Below, in pieces: positions 7,030 through 15,948 of a stretch of 64,000 nt of DNA. A program made the translations under genes and the position numbers. The notes under the pieces are model-generated. The model made no database searches and was not told the origin of the DNA. It worked only from the letters and a program-made list of their open reading frames with translations. The DNA is from CAMCHP01 sp036835325 (GTDB lineage Bacteria > Bacteroidota > Bacteroidia > Flavobacteriales_D > Sanyastnellaceae). Position 1 is the stretch's first letter, and each line of letters begins with the position of its first letter. The DNA is taken from positions 62,001 to 126,000 of the forward strand of contig DAITMF010000001.1 in the NCBI GenBank assembly GCA_036835325.1. Reading direction: 5' to 3'.

Positions 7030-10000
7030 ATGTCACCTTACCTTGCACCCATGAACGTCAGCGCAACCGTTTTGTACGACACCCTCTCTGCGGCCTTGCA
7101 ACAGCCTGAACAGCGGCAACGCGTTCGGGCACTGCGCAATGCGCTCAATTTGATTAGCTCTGTATTGCTTGAAGAAGAGAGCATACGGTTTCCATCGTTG
7201 TTTAGCCGCATCTCATACCTGTGCCGAACCCACCAGTTGAACCGCGATGTGAGCGGGCACCTTCAGCAGTTGCGCATTCGCTCGAAAAACGACGCGTTGG
7301 CTCAAACCTTTACCGACGATGAGCTCGTTTTCGCCGGTCGCGCCCTTGCCCGACTCGTCAATGCAGCAACCGGAAGCCCTATACCCGACGAACTCAAGGG
7401 CGAACTCGGCCGCATCGCCAATGCGCCCAAACAGCACTACACCGGAGCCTGCCTCCGCGCGGTTGTCACGAGTGCCAACGCTACCCAGCTCGTCATCGAA
7501 CGTGAAGATGGCAACGACGAAGGAATGGAGTTTGTACTGCATGCCGACGACCATCCCGCTTTTCAATCCTTGTTTGACGCGGTCACCTCAAATGCAACGC
7601 TCTCATTGGTCGATGTTCGGCCCAATGACGCGCGCGGTGTGCCTTACCTCGTTGCGCGCATGCTCATTTACGAACCCGATTACGTGATTGACGTGTCATC
7701 GCTTTCAGCATGCTGCATCAAACTGGCCAATCAAACCGTTTTGTACGAAGGCTTGTGGTTCGTAAACCGGTACGACCAGGCCGACGGCTCGGAGGCCATT
7801 TTCCTTGGTAACCTCGTCAACAGTTTCTTCGACCGCATGGTCAACTCAGACCAGGGTTTTCCACGATTTGAAACGCTTTTTCGCGAGAGTTTTACCGCGT
7901 TTCCGCTCGAGTACCTCCACTATTTCAACCACGACGCCCAGCTCATTGAGTTCATGAACACCAAGGCAAAGGTGCAGTGGGCCAACCTTGAGCGGGTAAT
8001 TGGCCATGATTTCGCAACCTTGAGGCCGCCTATACCCTGTGCCGAACCGCTGATTGAGCCCGGTTTCATCTCACCCGAACTGGGCTTGCAAGGCCGGCTT
8101 GATCTTTTGCACCAATCGGGCGATTCGGCCACGATTGTTGAATTGAAATCGGGCAAGTTGCCTTGGCCCGAAACCAACCCAGACGCAGTCAATGCTACGC
8201 ATGTCGCTCAAGCGCACCTGTATCAAATGCTGATCAACCGCATCCTTGGCGTGTCGTTCCGCGATATGCACGTGTATTTGCTGTACAGCTCAGGACGTGT
8301 CGCCGGCTCGAACCTCCGTTACGTTGCCCGCAGCGTGGAGGCCGACCTGCAGCTCATTGCTTTACGCAATGCCATCGTCATGGCCGAGCAAAGGGTTGGT
8401 TTATCGGCTTCGCCGGATGCGACCATTCGCTTGCTCAAAGGGTTCACCTTGGCCGGTTGTGGCTTAAGTGATGAGGCGAGGATTCCTGAATGGTTTGCTG
8501 GCAAATTCAGCGCGTTTCAATCAACACTCAAAAAACTCGGAGCTGTTGAGCGCGATTACCTCGGCGCGTTTATGAGCTTCATTGCCCGCGAACAATGGAT
8601 TGCCCGATTAGGCGATGGCGATCAACGGTACGGACATTCAGCCCTTTGGCGCAGCGACATGGGAAGTGAACGGCCAGACAGGCTTGGTCCGCTGCGCATT
8701 GAACGCAACGAACTCAAAAGCGATCCGCCGCGCATGGCCCTTCGCTTTCAAGCTGAACAAGCACCTGACCACGATTTCAGACGCGGCGACATCTGTGTGT
8801 TGTACCCGAGCGACCATGATGACCAAAATGCAGTAAGCCAGCAAGTCATTAAGTCATACCTCGTTGAAGAGCCCAATGACAAAGGCGAGCTTGTGCTGGG
8901 TTTTCGAAATCCGCAGCACCACGAACTTTTCTTCAGCGTGCACACAAAGTGGTACATCGAACACGACTACCTTGATCAAAACTTCGTGCAGCTACAGCGC
9001 GAGCTGTTTCGGTTTGTTTCAAACAGCGACGAGAACAAACGCTCATTGATTCTGGGGCAGCGGCGACCGAGGGTGGGGCCTAACCTCAATTGGGACGATG
9101 CCTTGGCGCTCGATGCCATTCCCATCGAAGAGAGTCGGCGTGACTTGCGTGACTTGCTGCATAAAGCGCTAAACGCGCCGGAGTACTTCCTATTGGTTGG
9201 TCCGCCGGGCACCGGGAAAACCTCCCTTTTCCTCGCGAACTTTGTTCGGGCAGCGGTATCGAAAGGCGAGCAACTGCTCTTGCTCGCATACACCAATCGC
9301 GCAGTTGACGAGATTTGTGAAGCAGTTGAACTGGCCCTTGGCAGCAATGACGGGTACTTCAGAATTGGCAGCAGTAGCGTAGGAGACCCCCGTTTTGAAG
9401 ACAATTTACTGCACAAACTTGCCTCAACCGTTAGTACCCGCAAAGAACTGATGGCACTCATCGACAAGCGCCACGTGGTGGTATCAACCGTTTCGGGCAT
9501 CTTGTCGCGGTCATCCATTTTTGGACTGAAACGTTTTGACCGAATGGTTGTTGACGAAGCATCGCAGGTCATCGAACCCCTTTTGGTGAACCTTCTTATG
9601 CTCGTCCCGCGGTTTGTTTTGATTGGCGATGACCGTCAACTTCCGGCCGTTGTTCAACAGAATGCCCGCTGCAACCGATTGATTACCGACCAGCTCAAGA
9701 GCATTGGATTAACCGACTTGCGTTCATCGCTTTTTGAGCGTCTTTTGCGCAAGGCGCAGCATGAATCGCTCGACCACTGCATGGGTACTTTGCGCTTTCA
9801 AGGCCGCATGCATCCGGTTATAGGGTCATTGGTTGGAGCGCTCTATTACAACAACGGGCTGCATCCAGCCGGCAAGGCCCACCAAAACGAAGCCGAGCAC
9901 TTGGGGTCAGACCCCATGGTTGGTTCACGGCTCGTGTTTGTTGAAGGCGGCTCCCCATCTGACATCCATCCAAAAGTAAATCCGGAAGAGGCCCGAATCG

Positions 10001-10467
10001 CCGCTGCACTTACAGCTAAAATCATTGAGGTATACGGGTACGAAGCGCCTGAAAAACACATCGGGATTATTGCGCCCTACCGCAACCAAATCGGCCGAAT
10101 ACGGCAAGAACTCTTGAAATCAAGCATTCGCGGTGGCGCAGAAATCACTGTTGACACCGTTGAGCGCTACCAAGGAAGCCAACGTGACCACATCATTTAC
10201 TGTACATCTGTAACGAACGTACAGCAGCTCAGGTTCTTAACATCAAATACCTTGCCGGGAATTGACGGTGTGCATGAAGTTGACCGCAAACTGAATGTGG
10301 CCCTGAGCCGAGCACGCAAGCAATTCGCTATGATTGGCCAAGCCGAATTGTTGAGCCAAAGCACGCATTATGATGCCCTCATCAAAGCCATTCGTTTGGG
10401 CGGTGTACACGTTGATCGCTCAAGTTTCACCGGAGAATTCGTCGCGTTGGTAACGCCTCCATTCTGA
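7030..10467 (+). CDS. Dna2-like fusion: PD-(D/E)XK nuclease plus superfamily 1 helicase
   Basis: A 1145-residue two-enzyme protein. Residues ~1-330 are uncharacterised. Around 350-400 is a Cas4/RecB-like nuclease core: GLQGRLDLLHQ (Asp), IVELKSGK (Glu-x-Lys) and a later HVAQAHLYQMLI helix, the Gln/Tyr motif IV region. Residues ~715-1115 are a UPF1/Dna2-type SF1B helicase with Walker A GPPGTGKTS at about 723, Walker B VVDEASQV near 840, GDDRQLPAV, TVDTVERYQGSQRDHII near 1040 and the C-terminal LNVALSRARKQF. All key residues are present. Eukaryotic Dna2 uses this combination in DNA end processing; a repair or genome-maintenance role is inferred here. The start could also be the ATG at 7051. It is a single gene with no operon partner, ending 33 bases before a tRNA gene. 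Confidence 0.85.
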   Translation: MSPYLAPMNVSATVLYDTLSAALQQPEQRQRVRALRNALNLISSVLLEEESIRFPSLFSRISYLCRTHQLNRDVSGHLQQLRIRSKNDALAQTFTDDELVFAGRALARLVNAATGSPIPDELKGELGRIANAPKQHYTGACLRAVVTSANATQLVIEREDGNDEGMEFVLHADDHPAFQSLFDAVTSNATLSLVDVRPNDARGVPYLVARMLIYEPDYVIDVSSLSACCIKLANQTVLYEGLWFVNRYDQADGSEAIFLGNLVNSFFDRMVNSDQGFPRFETLFRESFTAFPLEYLHYFNHDAQLIEFMNTKAKVQWANLERVIGHDFATLRPPIPCAEPLIEPGFISPELGLQGRLDLLHQSGDSATIVELKSGKLPWPETNPDAVNATHVAQAHLYQMLINRILGVSFRDMHVYLLYSSGRVAGSNLRYVARSVEADLQLIALRNAIVMAEQRVGLSASPDATIRLLKGFTLAGCGLSDEARIPEWFAGKFSAFQSTLKKLGAVERDYLGAFMSFIAREQWIARLGDGDQRYGHSALWRSDMGSERPDRLGPLRIERNELKSDPPRMALRFQAEQAPDHDFRRGDICVLYPSDHDDQNAVSQQVIKSYLVEEPNDKGELVLGFRNPQHHELFFSVHTKWYIEHDYLDQNFVQLQRELFRFVSNSDENKRSLILGQRRPRVGPNLNWDDALALDAIPIEESRRDLRDLLHKALNAPEYFLLVGPPGTGKTSLFLANFVRAAVSKGEQLLLLAYTNRAVDEICEAVELALGSNDGYFRIGSSSVGDPRFEDNLLHKLASTVSTRKELMALIDKRHVVVSTVSGILSRSSIFGLKRFDRMVVDEASQVIEPLLVNLLMLVPRFVLIGDDRQLPAVVQQNARCNRLITDQLKSIGLTDLRSSLFERLLRKAQHESLDHCMGTLRFQGRMHPVIGSLVGALYYNNGLHPAGKAHQNEAEHLGSDPMVGSRLVFVEGGSPSDIHPKVNPEEARIAAALTAKIIEVYGYEAPEKHIGIIAPYRNQIGRIRQELLKSSIRGGAEITVDTVERYQGSQRDHIIYCTSVTNVQQLRFLTSNTLPGIDGVHEVDRKLNVALSRARKQFAMIGQAELLSQSTHYDALIKAIRLGGVHVDRSSFTGEFVALVTPPF
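9963..9971 (-). repeat. GGATGGATG motif copy inside the Dna2-like gene
   Basis: Reads TTTTGGATGGATGTC on the minus strand, i.e. with a four-T run in the usual position. Confidence 0.5.
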
Positions 10468-10479
10468 CAAGGATTTTTG

Positions 10480-10487
10480 TAAATTCG
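10480..10487 (+). promoter_or_regulatory. -7 box TAAATTCG for the tRNA gene
   Basis: TAnnTTCG variant 13 bases before the mature tRNA 5' end, in the 33-base gap after the Dna2-like gene. It indicates independent transcription of the tRNA. Confidence 0.5.
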
Positions 10488-10500
10488 CGGCCACGATTGC

Positions 10501-10577
10501 GCGCCTATAGCTCAGTTGGTTAGAGCAACGGACTCATAATCCGTGGGTCCCAGGTTCAAGCCCTGGTGGGCGCACCA
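10501..10577 (+). tRNA. tRNA with CAT anticodon (tRNA-Met or tRNA-Ile2)
   Basis: A 77-base tRNA with an encoded CCA end. The acceptor stem GCGCCTA pairs with TGGGCGC, with one U-G pair. The D-arm (GCTCAGTTGGTTAGAGC), anticodon stem ACGGA/TCCGT with loop CTCATAA (anticodon CAT), and T-arm with GGTTCAAGCCC are all regular. The CTCATAA loop is shared by elongator tRNA-Met and by the tRNA-Ile whose wobble C is changed to lysidine. It is not an initiator, because the G-C-rich anticodon stem triplet is absent. The two isotypes cannot be separated here with certainty. Confidence 0.95.
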
Positions 10578-10605
10578 AAAACGCTTCTTCACGGAGCGTT
10601 TTTTT
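10578..10605 (+). terminator. Rho-independent terminator of the tRNA gene
   Basis: AACGCT, a 9-base loop and AGCGTT form the stem right after the CCA end, followed by a run of Ts (about 10600-10605). Classic intrinsic terminator. Confidence 0.85.
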
Positions 10606-10684
10606 ATTGCACATACTTTTTAAAAACCGTTTCTTTCGCTGTCCAAAACATCGCGAAATTGCTTTTCTTTAGTCAAGAAAACGC

Positions 10685-12898
10685 GTGAGTATTATCCGTT
10701 GTATCGTGTTGATTTTGTGCTGCTTGCCGTTTAGTGCCGCAGCGAAATCGCAGGTTGTAAACCGCGATAGTCTTTTGCACGTCCGAACTGAAGCTGTGCT
10801 TCGGCACATTCCACCATCACCAACAGTTTCGGATAGCCTCAGAAAAGTGGTGCGCCAAGCCATTGGCGAAACCTCTGGCCGTTATTCTGAAGAAGGCGAT
10901 GATGCAGGCCGCTTGCTTTGGCCACAGCGCTTGCAAACCTCAATCAAGTCGGCTGAACTCAAGTGGGAGGTTGAACGTGAATACTTCTTGGTTGATACTG
11001 TAATTCCTTCCCGAGAACGTTTCGAAGAGCTTGTCAACCAGCAAGATGTGCCCGACTCTTGTGCCCGCTTTGAACACCTCAACGCACTGTACAATGCCGG
11101 GTTCAACCGCTATGCCGACAACCTCGAAATCTTTTTTGTAAGCCGCATCAAGGCACTACAGCAAAAGGCACTCGACGAAGGGTGCATTGATGGGTATGTG
11201 CAGATGCTTGTTCTTGAAGCCCGAAGATTTTCACTGCTCGCCGCCCACTCCAAAACCGATGAAACCCTCAAACGAATTGACGCGTTTGTGAGCGAGCGCA
11301 CCATCAGTCCACAGCTTCAACTCGACATTCTTCATGTAAAGTCGCAACACCTCCTTGGCATTCGTGCCTTTGCTGATGCTGCGGGTGTTTACGACCAAAT
11401 GGTGGTGGTGCATCGATTGTTGAATGACACCGCAGGCTGGGTAGGAAGCATCAACAACAAAGGTGTATGCCTCTACCGAATGGCAGAAAGCAGCGAGTCG
11501 TCTTACGACGCCGCTGAACCGGTTTTTCTAAGTGCTCTCGAATTGGCGCAAAGCGCCAACTTGATCCGGTGGGTAGGTATTATCAAAGGCAACCTTGGTG
11601 TACTTTACAAAAGCCTCGATCGGTGCACCGAAGCCATCAAGTACTTCGAAATTGACTACGCGTTAACTTGCCGAACATCTGACTACGGCAGCGGAGTAAA
11701 TGCCCTGCTATCGATGGCCGGCTGTTTGGTGCGCCTCGGTCAATACGACGAAGCCGAAGAGCGCATTCGATTGGCCAAGGAGCTCTTGGGCGGACGTGAA
11801 CCCGGCAAACAAATTCGCCTCAAAGCACGCGCAAAACTGGCCGAAGCCGAAGCGCAACTCTTTGAAGCGCGTGGTGACTATGGCAGTGCCCTCTTGGCAT
11901 ACCAAGAATTCAAGGCCTTCAGCGATTCACTCGATGAGCGGCGCAACGAAGCCAGTTTGCGCGAAATACGCATGGCCTACGATGTTGACCGCATTGAGAA
12001 TGAAAAACTGCTGCTCGAAGAACAAAACCGCTTCAACGCCGAAATCATAGCCAAACAAGAAACCATCAACCGATGGAGCATCATAGCCATTGTGCTTTTG
12101 GTCGTTGTGATGGCGATTCTTCTGCTGGCTGTGCGCAGCAGCCGTAAAAGCCGAAAGCACATTCAACGTCTGTTTCAAACAACACGCCGGCAAAACACAA
12201 AACTCTCAAGCTTCACATACATCGTGTCACACGACCTCCGTTCGCACGCGACCAACATGACCTCGCTGCTTAAAATCTTGGTCAAAGACCGCCCTGAACT
12301 GCTCGATGAAACAGCGTACGCTATGCTTGAACGGTCGGCAAGCAACATGGCGCGCACCATTGATGACCTCCATGAACTGCTTTCAACCGAAGACCTGCAC
12401 AAAGCCGGAAACCTGCAATCAATCGCTTTAATCGACGTGGTGACCCGTGTTGCCGACAACCTACAGCTCACGGCCAAAGAGAACAACGTGCAGTTGCACA
12501 TTGATGTGCCAGCACAGCTGAGCTTGCATACCATTGCTCCCTACATTGAAAGCGTCGCGCACAACCTGCTCAGCAACGGCATCAAATACAGCGCGCACGA
12601 CCGCGACGCTTACGTTGACCTGAGGGCTGAGACGCGCGATGGCAATGCTGTCATCACGGTGTCTGACAATGGCTTGGGCATTGATTTGGTCGACAAGGCC
12701 CGCACACTTTTTCAGCCTTACCGAACCTTTCACAGGCACCGCGATGCACGGGGATTGGGCCTGTTCATTACACGAAATCAGGTTGAGGCCTTAGGAGGCA
12801 ACATATCTGTGGAGAGCACCCCCGGCGTAGGCAGCACCTTCACCGTCATCCTTCCCCTAAATCCTGATTACATTTTCGCTACCGACGAAAAAGCGTAA
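10685..12898 (+). CDS. TPR-domain sensor histidine kinase
   Basis: A 737-residue two-component sensor starting at GTG 10685. After a signal peptide (CIVLILCCLPFSAAAKSQ) comes a ~400-residue helical periplasmic region with TPR-like repeats, such as CTEAIKYFEIDYAL and QYDEAEERIRLAKELL. A single membrane span follows at about 464-486, then a short coiled-coil linker, a HisKA box FTYIVSHDLRSHATNM (His near residue 515) and an HATPase domain with NLLSNGIKYS (N box), VSDNGLGIDL (G1), RGLGLFITRNQVEALGG (G2) and STFTVILPL. All kinase motifs are intact. No adjacent response regulator is present; the LytTR regulator at 15949-16746 is a possible partner. The 3' end overlaps dxr by 31 bases, convergently. 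Confidence 0.9.
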   Translation: MSIIRCIVLILCCLPFSAAAKSQVVNRDSLLHVRTEAVLRHIPPSPTVSDSLRKVVRQAIGETSGRYSEEGDDAGRLLWPQRLQTSIKSAELKWEVEREYFLVDTVIPSRERFEELVNQQDVPDSCARFEHLNALYNAGFNRYADNLEIFFVSRIKALQQKALDEGCIDGYVQMLVLEARRFSLLAAHSKTDETLKRIDAFVSERTISPQLQLDILHVKSQHLLGIRAFADAAGVYDQMVVVHRLLNDTAGWVGSINNKGVCLYRMAESSESSYDAAEPVFLSALELAQSANLIRWVGIIKGNLGVLYKSLDRCTEAIKYFEIDYALTCRTSDYGSGVNALLSMAGCLVRLGQYDEAEERIRLAKELLGGREPGKQIRLKARAKLAEAEAQLFEARGDYGSALLAYQEFKAFSDSLDERRNEASLREIRMAYDVDRIENEKLLLEEQNRFNAEIIAKQETINRWSIIAIVLLVVVMAILLLAVRSSRKSRKHIQRLFQTTRRQNTKLSSFTYIVSHDLRSHATNMTSLLKILVKDRPELLDETAYAMLERSASNMARTIDDLHELLSTEDLHKAGNLQSIALIDVVTRVADNLQLTAKENNVQLHIDVPAQLSLHTIAPYIESVAHNLLSNGIKYSAHDRDAYVDLRAETRDGNAVITVSDNGLGIDLVDKARTLFQPYRTFHRHRDARGLGLFITRNQVEALGGNISVESTPGVGSTFTVILPLNPDYIFATDEKA

Positions 12899-14025
12899 TC
12901 GCGGGCAGCAGCGTCGCTCTCAAAAAGGTCGTCAAGCGATGGCCTTGCAATGAACGGAATGCGCTCCAAGCAGTCTTCAACCAACTCGCTCATTGCCAAA
13001 AACCCGATGCCATCGTTCAAAAACAGCTCTACAGCTACCTCATTGGCAGCGTTCAGCACGCACGCAGCATTGCCCCCCCGCTCCATGGCCATGTAGGCCA
13101 ACGCAAGGTTTCGAAAGCTCGCTTTGTCGGGCTGCTCAAAGCTCAACGAAGGGTAATCCATAAAGTTGAACCGAGGGAAGTCAGACGGCACCCGCTCAGG
13201 GAAACCCAAGGCATACTGAATCGGCAGTTTCATGTCAGGAAGCCCCATTTGGGCCTTCATTGAGCCGTCTTCAAACTGCACAATGCTGTGAATAATCGAT
13301 TGCGGGTGCACAATGACGTCGATTTGCTCAGATTGCAACCCGAAAAGCCACTTGGCCTCAATCACCTCAAGGCCCTTGTTCATCAAACTCGCCGAGTCAA
13401 TGGTGATCTTCGCGCCCATGTCCCAATTCGGGTGCTTCAGCGCCTGCGCCTTTGTAACACCGGCCAATTCGTCGCGCTTCTTGCCCCTAAAAGGCCCTCC
13501 TGAAGCCGTCAAATAAATCTTCTCGATGGGGTTGTGCCATTCACCAACGAGGCATTGAAAAATCGCAGAGTGCTCAGAATCAACCGGGTAAATGTTCACG
13601 CCCTTCGCTTTCGCGCGCTGCGTCACGATGTCTCCGGCCACCACCAAGGTTTCTTTGTTGGCCAAGGCGATGTGTTTTCCGGCATCGATGGCGGCGAGCG
13701 TCGGTCGCAATCCGGCGAAGCCGACAAGCGCAGTCAAAACAATGTCAATCTCCTCAATTTCAACCACCTGACTCAAGGCCTCCGCACCGGCATACACCTT
13801 GATACCGGCATCCCAAAGTGCGTTTTTCACCAGCGCGTACTTCGATTCGTCGCCAATGACCACGGCATTCGGCGAAAACTTCAGCGCCTGTTCAATCAGC
13901 AACTCAGCATTGCGCTGCGCTGTAAGCACCTCCACCTGAAAACGGTCAGGGTTGGCAGCAACGACGTCGAGAGCTTGGGTTCCGATTGACCCGGTTGAGC
14001 CCAAAATAGCAAGGTGTTTCTTCAT
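12868..14025 (-). CDS. dxr: 1-deoxy-D-xylulose-5-phosphate reductoisomerase
   Basis: The 385-residue enzyme of the non-mevalonate isoprenoid pathway, converting DXP to methylerythritol phosphate with NADPH in the cytosol. The sequence shows the NADPH-binding LAILGSTGSIGTQALDVV at residues 4-21, the metal and substrate motifs PVDSEHSAIFQCL and TASGGPFRGKKRDEL, and IDSASLMNKGLEVIEAKWLF. Length is normal for the family. In many Bacteroidota dxr is followed by the RseP-type site-2 protease; here it stands alone and converges on the histidine kinase gene with a 31-base overlap. A TATCTTTG box lies 48 bases upstream of the ATG. Confidence 0.97.
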   Translation of the reverse strand: MKKHLAILGSTGSIGTQALDVVAANPDRFQVEVLTAQRNAELLIEQALKFSPNAVVIGDESKYALVKNALWDAGIKVYAGAEALSQVVEIEEIDIVLTALVGFAGLRPTLAAIDAGKHIALANKETLVVAGDIVTQRAKAKGVNIYPVDSEHSAIFQCLVGEWHNPIEKIYLTASGGPFRGKKRDELAGVTKAQALKHPNWDMGAKITIDSASLMNKGLEVIEAKWLFGLQSEQIDVIVHPQSIIHSIVQFEDGSMKAQMGLPDMKLPIQYALGFPERVPSDFPRFNFMDYPSLSFEQPDKASFRNLALAYMAMERGGNAACVLNAANEVAVELFLNDGIGFLAMSELVEDCLERIPFIARPSLDDLFESDAAARDYAFSSVAKM

Positions 14026-14073
14026 GCTGATTGATTCGCCTTCGGCGGATGGTCACCGAACGATTCTAACCGC

Positions 14074-14081
14074 CAAAGATA
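14074..14081 (-). promoter_or_regulatory. -7 box TATCTTTG for dxr
   Basis: Exact TAnnTTTG match on the minus strand, 48 bases before the dxr start at 14025. Confidence 0.55.
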
Positions 14082-14211
14082 CGACTTGTTCAGGCCCTAC
14101 GCGCTCGCGTCCGTTCGGAGCCGCACTAATGACGCGGTATTGTTAACATTCTTCCCGCAAAGCGGGATGAGTTTCGACTTGTTTTAAGAGTTTTGTTACG
14201 AAACCCGAACG

Positions 14212-15573
14212 ATGAACCGCGTGCGCCGCAAAATTCCTCTCTTCGTTGCTGTACTCTGTGTGTTGTGCCAACTGCCATTGGCGGCGCAAGACGAAGCGTA
14301 CTCGGGCGATGCTGCGTTTTTTATCCGTCTTGAAACCGATTACGCCATTCAAACCCTGTTGTTTGAGTCGCGAAATGTTGTGGCCGAACTCGAGCGTGTC
14401 GGTGTGCTCCCCTTGGTCGCACGCCAACTGCGCGATGTGCCGGCACGCCCCGAACCCGAAGATTGCATCGAACGCTATTTGGCCGAATCCGTTGCCAAAG
14501 CGTGGGTCGACAGCACCATTATGGGCCTGTACGGAGACGCGTGGGTGGGCCAACCCTGCCGCGCACAATTTCTGAAATCGTCGCTGTACGATCAGGTCGA
14601 CACGGCCCACCACGGCTTCCTTCGCGAAATCACCCTTGAATTTCGTGAACTGGCGCGCATACACGGTATAAGCGTGGCAGCCGTATGGTTCATATCGGAG
14701 TTTGCGCAAATCGCCGCAATTACCGTGCTCACCGCTTCGGGCCTTGGCGAACTGGCGCTTTTGGCGCCTGTGATACCACTCAGTTTTGTAAATACGGGCA
14801 TTGCCATTCAAGTGAAGGCCTTGCGCCATTCGAGCCGCGTGCGAAAGGGCTACGGAGGTAAGGCCAACAAACGTCTGGCACTCCAAACCGAAAAGGCACT
14901 GGCCCAACGCTACCATTTGAACTACCGATCGGCCTTGCTGACCGGATTCGGCACCGATGTGATTGACACCCTCCAACTTGCCGCGATTCAAGACCCTTCG
15001 CTGGTTTCACGCGTATTTCGTGGCGGACGACGCAACAGCGAACGCATGTACTACGGTAAATTGAAGTGGTTCGTGAAAGAAGAGGGGTTAAAAAACTGCC
15101 GCTGTGCCTCGCTTTTCACGCTGAAAGAACACAGCCGTCGGTTGAGCACAATGATGGCACTGCGCTGCTTGCACGACCATGAACCCGCTGCATTCGCAAC
15201 GTTTGAGCAACGCTTCCCGGAGGTGCTTATTAAGACCCCGGGCGATGCTTGGTTATCAGCAGCGGGCGACGTTGACGCCAAAGAATGGGTGTACTATTTG
15301 CTTACACGCGACTACCCTGAAGAGCTGCGCGATGGCTTAGCGCGAATTCCGAAAACCTTAACCGTTCGCGAAGTGTGTGATCTCCTTGAGCGCTTGGTGT
15401 ACCCCTTTTGGGCACGAACCATGAAAAAGGCTGATTTCAAGGCCTTTCGGCGCATGGTTAAGGGCACTCAGAGCTTTGTCTACGCCACACTCGACGAGCA
15501 AAACCGAAACTGGAACTTTGGCTACACCCAGCGATTGCTCACCGAGTGCAGACTAAACGACTTCGGAAATTAA
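14212..15573 (+). CDS. Exported protein of unknown function (453 aa)
   Basis: I do not recognise this family. The N-terminus is a clear Sec signal peptide (basic MNRVRRK, hydrophobic core, cleavage near PLAAQ-DE). A second strongly hydrophobic stretch at about 160-205 (VAAVWFISEFAQIAAITVLT and the next ~25 residues) could span or dip into the membrane, so the mature protein may be membrane-attached. The C-terminal half is basic and helical with several Cys (NCRCASLF) and Trp residues. Codon use resembles its neighbours and there is no sign of transfer. It stands alone between dxr (divergent) and a small TonB-like gene (convergent, 3-base gap). A small CCCGC-AAA-GCGGG hairpin (14154-14166) lies in its leader. 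Confidence 0.75.
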   Translation: MNRVRRKIPLFVAVLCVLCQLPLAAQDEAYSGDAAFFIRLETDYAIQTLLFESRNVVAELERVGVLPLVARQLRDVPARPEPEDCIERYLAESVAKAWVDSTIMGLYGDAWVGQPCRAQFLKSSLYDQVDTAHHGFLREITLEFRELARIHGISVAAVWFISEFAQIAAITVLTASGLGELALLAPVIPLSFVNTGIAIQVKALRHSSRVRKGYGGKANKRLALQTEKALAQRYHLNYRSALLTGFGTDVIDTLQLAAIQDPSLVSRVFRGGRRNSERMYYGKLKWFVKEEGLKNCRCASLFTLKEHSRRLSTMMALRCLHDHEPAAFATFEQRFPEVLIKTPGDAWLSAAGDVDAKEWVYYLLTRDYPEELRDGLARIPKTLTVREVCDLLERLVYPFWARTMKKADFKAFRRMVKGTQSFVYATLDEQNRNWNFGYTQRLLTECRLNDFGN

Positions 15574-15576
15574 CAC

Positions 15577-15906
15577 CTAGTGCTTCTCGGGCCGAAACAC
15601 AAAACGGTAGGTGTACACCTTGCTCTCATCGGCATCTTCGAAGGTGATGCGTTGCAAGCGCTCAACCACATGGTTTTCGAGGTACGCGGTGTTTCCCTCC
15701 ACATCGAGAATGTGCACCTTACCGCTGCAATCAAGTGAGAATTGAACGAAAACAGCGCCAAATCGTTCAGCGGCTTCCCCGCTAACAGGAGCAATCACGT
15801 ACCGCTCAATGCCCCGCTTCACAGCGCGGTCTTGCGCGGTTTCGGGGGTGCGGGCTCCGGCAGTCACTGAAAGCAAGAGGCCCAAGGCAAAAAGAATCGT
15901 TTTCAT
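15577..15906 (-). CDS. Small secreted TonB C-terminal-like protein
   Basis: A 109-residue protein with a Sec signal peptide (MKTILFALGLLLSVTAGA). The mature part resembles a TonB C-terminal fold: FGAVFVQFSLDCSGKVHILD followed by a helix (LENHVVERLQRITF) and a final strand (KVYTYRFVFRPEKH). Stand-alone TonB-like domains of this kind are common in Bacteroidota and usually lack the transmembrane anchor and Pro-rich stalk of real TonB, so active energy transduction is unlikely. The role is unknown. It converges with the 453-residue unknown gene. Confidence 0.65.
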   Translation of the reverse strand: MKTILFALGLLLSVTAGARTPETAQDRAVKRGIERYVIAPVSGEAAERFGAVFVQFSLDCSGKVHILDVEGNTAYLENHVVERLQRITFEDADESKVYTYRFVFRPEKH

Positions 15907-15948
15907 GGCAACAAATTTGGTGCTATGACGAACGACCCTGAAGAAGAG

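Noticed and set aside
7030..10467. Dna2-like gene as part of a multi-gene defence island
   Set aside because: No neighbouring defence genes; flanks are an EamA transporter and a tRNA.
10501..10577. tRNA gene as an attachment site of an integrated element
   Set aside because: No integrase, no direct repeat of the tRNA 3' end and core genes on both sides.
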